Source of the DNA: Candidatus Borrarchaeota archaeon
GTDB lineage: Archaea > Asgardarchaeota > Sifarchaeia > Borrarchaeales > Borrarchaeaceae
DNA length: 6,742 nucleotides
Assembly (NCBI GenBank): GCA_016840645.1
Contig: JAEORY010000217.1
Location: 1-6,742, forward strand
Direction: 5' to 3'
Part shown: piece after piece, positions 5,503 through 6,742 of the stretch
Position numbering within the stretch: the first letter of the stretch is position 1
How the letters are laid out: the number at the start of each line of letters is the position of its first letter
Notes under the pieces: generated by a model
Seen by the model: the letters and a program-made list of their open reading frames with translations, nothing else
Databases searched by the model: none
Told to the model about the DNA's origin: nothing
Program-made: the position numbers and the translations under genes

Positions 5503-6324
5503 ATGGCAGAATTCAGTCCGATTGATGTGCCACTTCTGGAAATCGACTTAATAACCATCCTTAACGCAATCTTAATCCTTGTCATCGCATATCTGTCGGC
5601 TCGTGTTATCAGTTATGTCCTTACGCGGTTTTCGGAAAGAGTAGGACGGTACAGGCTAGTCGTGAAAAACACAATTCCGATATTAAAATGGATCATTTAC
5701 GGAATCGCATTATATAATATTTTTGGATCTATTTTGACTTTAACTTCTACGCAATTAATCGCAATGGCAACACTTCTAGGCGCTGCGATAGGTTTTGGTA
5801 TGAAGGATCTGTTTGCCGATGCCATAGGAGGAATAGTGATTATCCTCGAAAAACCGTATCAGGTCGGGGACAAGATAAAAATAGGTCAATATTATGGCGA
5901 AGTCGTCGATATAGGAATAAGATCGACACGCCTTATGACACCAGATGACACACTTGTTTCAGTACCAAATTATTTGATTTTCACTCAGAGCGTGGCGAGC
6001 GCGACCGCTGGAAATCCTGAGATGATGGTCATCATTGATTTATTTATAGATCCCAGTTCAGACGCCGAATTTGCCATGAAAATTTTAAGAGAGGCAGTTA
6101 TGACTTCAAAATATGTTTATTTGCCTAGAAAGCAGCGTTTTGCAATCTTTTTAGATGATTTTCCCTTTTATAGACGACTTAGAGCCAAGGCTTATGTATA
6201 TGATTTAAGAGCTGAATTTGAATTTAAATCCGATGTCACAAGAAGAGCCTGGGGTGAGTTTTCTAAAAATAGCATCCAAGCACCGAAAGTGACTATTCTG
6301 GGAGAAGGTTTAACTAAACAATAG
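5503..6324 (+). CDS. MscS-family small-conductance mechanosensitive channel
   Basis: 273 residues, close to the size of E. coli MscS. TM1 is at about 16-41, TM2 at 57-78, and the pore-lining TM3 at 84-117. TM3 starts with the small-residue helix LIAMATLLGAAIGFGMKD (85-102), followed by GGIVIILEKPYQVGDKI. The cytoplasmic beta domain (about 118-162) carries YYGEVVDIGIRSTRL and the conserved P155-N156 of the VPNYLI turn. The alpha/beta vestibule part runs to about 262 and includes FKSDVTRRAWGEF. MscS channels open under membrane tension and release solutes on hypo-osmotic shock. The ATG directly follows the TAG of the ATPase (TAGATG), and GGTGGGG in the last ATPase codons can act as its SD, so translation should be coupled. 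There is no separate promoter. The family assignment is secure; regulation by the upstream ATPase is inferred only from the coupling. Confidence 0.94.
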   Translation: MAEFSPIDVPLLEIDLITILNAILILVIAYLSARVISYVLTRFSERVGRYRLVVKNTIPILKWIIYGIALYNIFGSILTLTSTQLIAMATLLGAAIGFGMKDLFADAIGGIVIILEKPYQVGDKIKIGQYYGEVVDIGIRSTRLMTPDDTLVSVPNYLIFTQSVASATAGNPEMMVIIDLFIDPSSDAEFAMKILREAVMTSKYVYLPRKQRFAIFLDDFPFYRRLRAKAYVYDLRAEFEFKSDVTRRAWGEFSKNSIQAPKVTILGEGLTKQ

Positions 6325-6348
6325 ATTTATCAAATTACGCTCCGAAGA

Positions 6349-6356
6349 TTTTTGTT
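6349..6356 (+). terminator. Weak T-rich tract after the MscS gene
   Basis: A run of five T followed by G and TT occurs about 25 nt beyond the MscS stop codon, in an otherwise AT-rich gap. No hairpin precedes it, so it is only a possible archaeal T-tract terminator. Confidence 0.25.
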
Positions 6357-6383
6357 AATAACTTTACGGTATGTGAAAATTAC

Positions 6384-6411
6384 CTCGCGAGTAAAAAGAG
6401 AGTATATAATA
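6384..6411 (+). promoter_or_regulatory. TATA-like box with upstream CTCGCGAG palindrome
   Basis: GTATATAAT (6402-6410) is preceded by purine-rich AAAAAGAGA and, at 6384-6391, by the perfect palindrome CTCGCGAG. On the plus strand a start near 6432 would be expected, about 100 nt before the next start codon. It may be a second, upstream promoter for the gene at 6532 or may drive a short non-coding RNA; neither is shown. Nothing else in 6325-6531 looks like a gene. Confidence 0.35.
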
Positions 6412-6500
6412 TTGTACTTAATGTGCGTATTCTAGTGATCCATCCTGTTTAAAATTATAATGATAGTTAGCACGATCTCTTAGCGTACTAATCAAAAACA

Positions 6501-6531
6501 TTTAATATAAGAATGGTACATAAGGGATCAC
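6501..6531 (+). promoter_or_regulatory. Leaderless promoter of the right-edge gene
   Basis: TTTAATATAAG (6501-6511) is centred about 26 nt before ATG 6532, and AATCAAAAACA upstream is A-rich like a BRE. The transcript should start at or next to the ATG. No SD is present; the frame is closed at 6508-6510, so no ATG or GTG lies upstream in frame. This promoter supports the choice of 6532 as the start. Confidence 0.5.
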
Positions 6532-6742
6532 ATGAAAAAGATACTCGCGATAATTCTGTGGATTATTGGCGTTATTTTGCTCTGGCTTGCAACTCTTCTA
6601 TATCCATCGATATCTCTACTGATCCCATTCCCAGAAATATATCTAATGAATACATTTTACACTGTTCTTGCGCTTGGTATCATTTATATTATATTCAAGG
6701 TAATTATTGAAGAAGCGATCATCAAAAGAATAAAAGAAACTA
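6532..6742 (+). CDS. Partial membrane protein N-terminus, cut by window edge (possible small channel)
   Basis: 70 codons are visible and the frame is open to the end of the window. The protein starts MKKILAIILWIIGVILL. It has a first helix at about 4-24, a short loop with YPSIS and IPFPE, a second helix at about 40-58, and a charged run EEAIIKRIKET. A basic N-terminus leading into a hydrophobic helix suggests an inner-facing N-terminus or a signal anchor. Two short helices followed by an amphipathic EE...KRIKET segment resemble the start of some archaeal MscS-family channels as I recall them, but the diagnostic pore helix lies outside the window, so this is a guess. A longer overlapping open frame (6513-6710) in another phase has a composition unlike a protein and should not be preferred. 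The gene starts 207 nt after the MscS stop and has its own leaderless promoter. Confidence 0.72.
   Translation, partial: MKKILAIILWIIGVILLWLATLLYPSISLLIPFPEIYLMNTFYTVLALGIIYIIFKVIIEEAIIKRIKET

Noticed and set aside
6513..6710. Open frame on the plus strand starting at 6513
   Set aside because: It overlaps the frame starting at 6532 in another phase; its translation has mixed, non-membrane, low-complexity composition and no promoter or SD, while the 6532 frame gives a coherent hydrophobic protein open to the window end.

Overview
The window looks archaeal. Start codons are preceded either by strong Shine-Dalgarno (SD) sequences (GGAGG-type at three genes) or by a TATA-like box about 26 nt upstream of a start codon with no leader. 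The terminator-like elements are T-runs, and the 317-residue ATPase is of the archaeal/STAND type with a C-terminal winged-helix-like tail. Base composition is AT-rich throughout, most strongly between genes. I cannot assign a lineage: there is no rRNA, tRNA or phylogenetic marker gene in the window. No CRISPR array, transposase, integrase or prophage feature was seen.

Layout. The left two thirds (158-4420) holds four minus-strand genes, each with its own promoter-like region and mostly separated by long AT-rich gaps. These are, in transcriptional order from the right: a DUF308/HdeD-like six-helix membrane protein (3878-4420), a four-helix small membrane protein of unknown function (3168-3539), a second four-helix small membrane protein starting with the RPLGITILAIL signature (2463-2828), and a 710-residue protein built of DUF11-like beta-sandwich modules (158-2290). 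The last has no signal peptide or membrane anchor when it is started at its best-supported codon.

The right third reads on the plus strand from a divergent promoter region at about 4421-4548. A P-loop ATPase (4549-5502) is followed with zero spacing by an MscS-family mechanosensitive channel (5503-6324), an arrangement that implies co-transcription and translational coupling. After a 207-nt gap, a third plus-strand gene begins at 6532 from a near-ideal leaderless promoter and runs off the right edge. Its 70 visible residues are two hydrophobic helices and a charged tail, possibly the N-terminus of another small-channel protein.

Together the window reads as a cell-envelope or membrane-stress neighbourhood: five of seven genes encode integral membrane proteins. 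The two points most worth following are the ATPase fused at operon level to a mechanosensitive channel, and the large DUF11-like protein that appears to stay in the cytosol. Functions beyond the DUF308 and MscS family assignments are inference.
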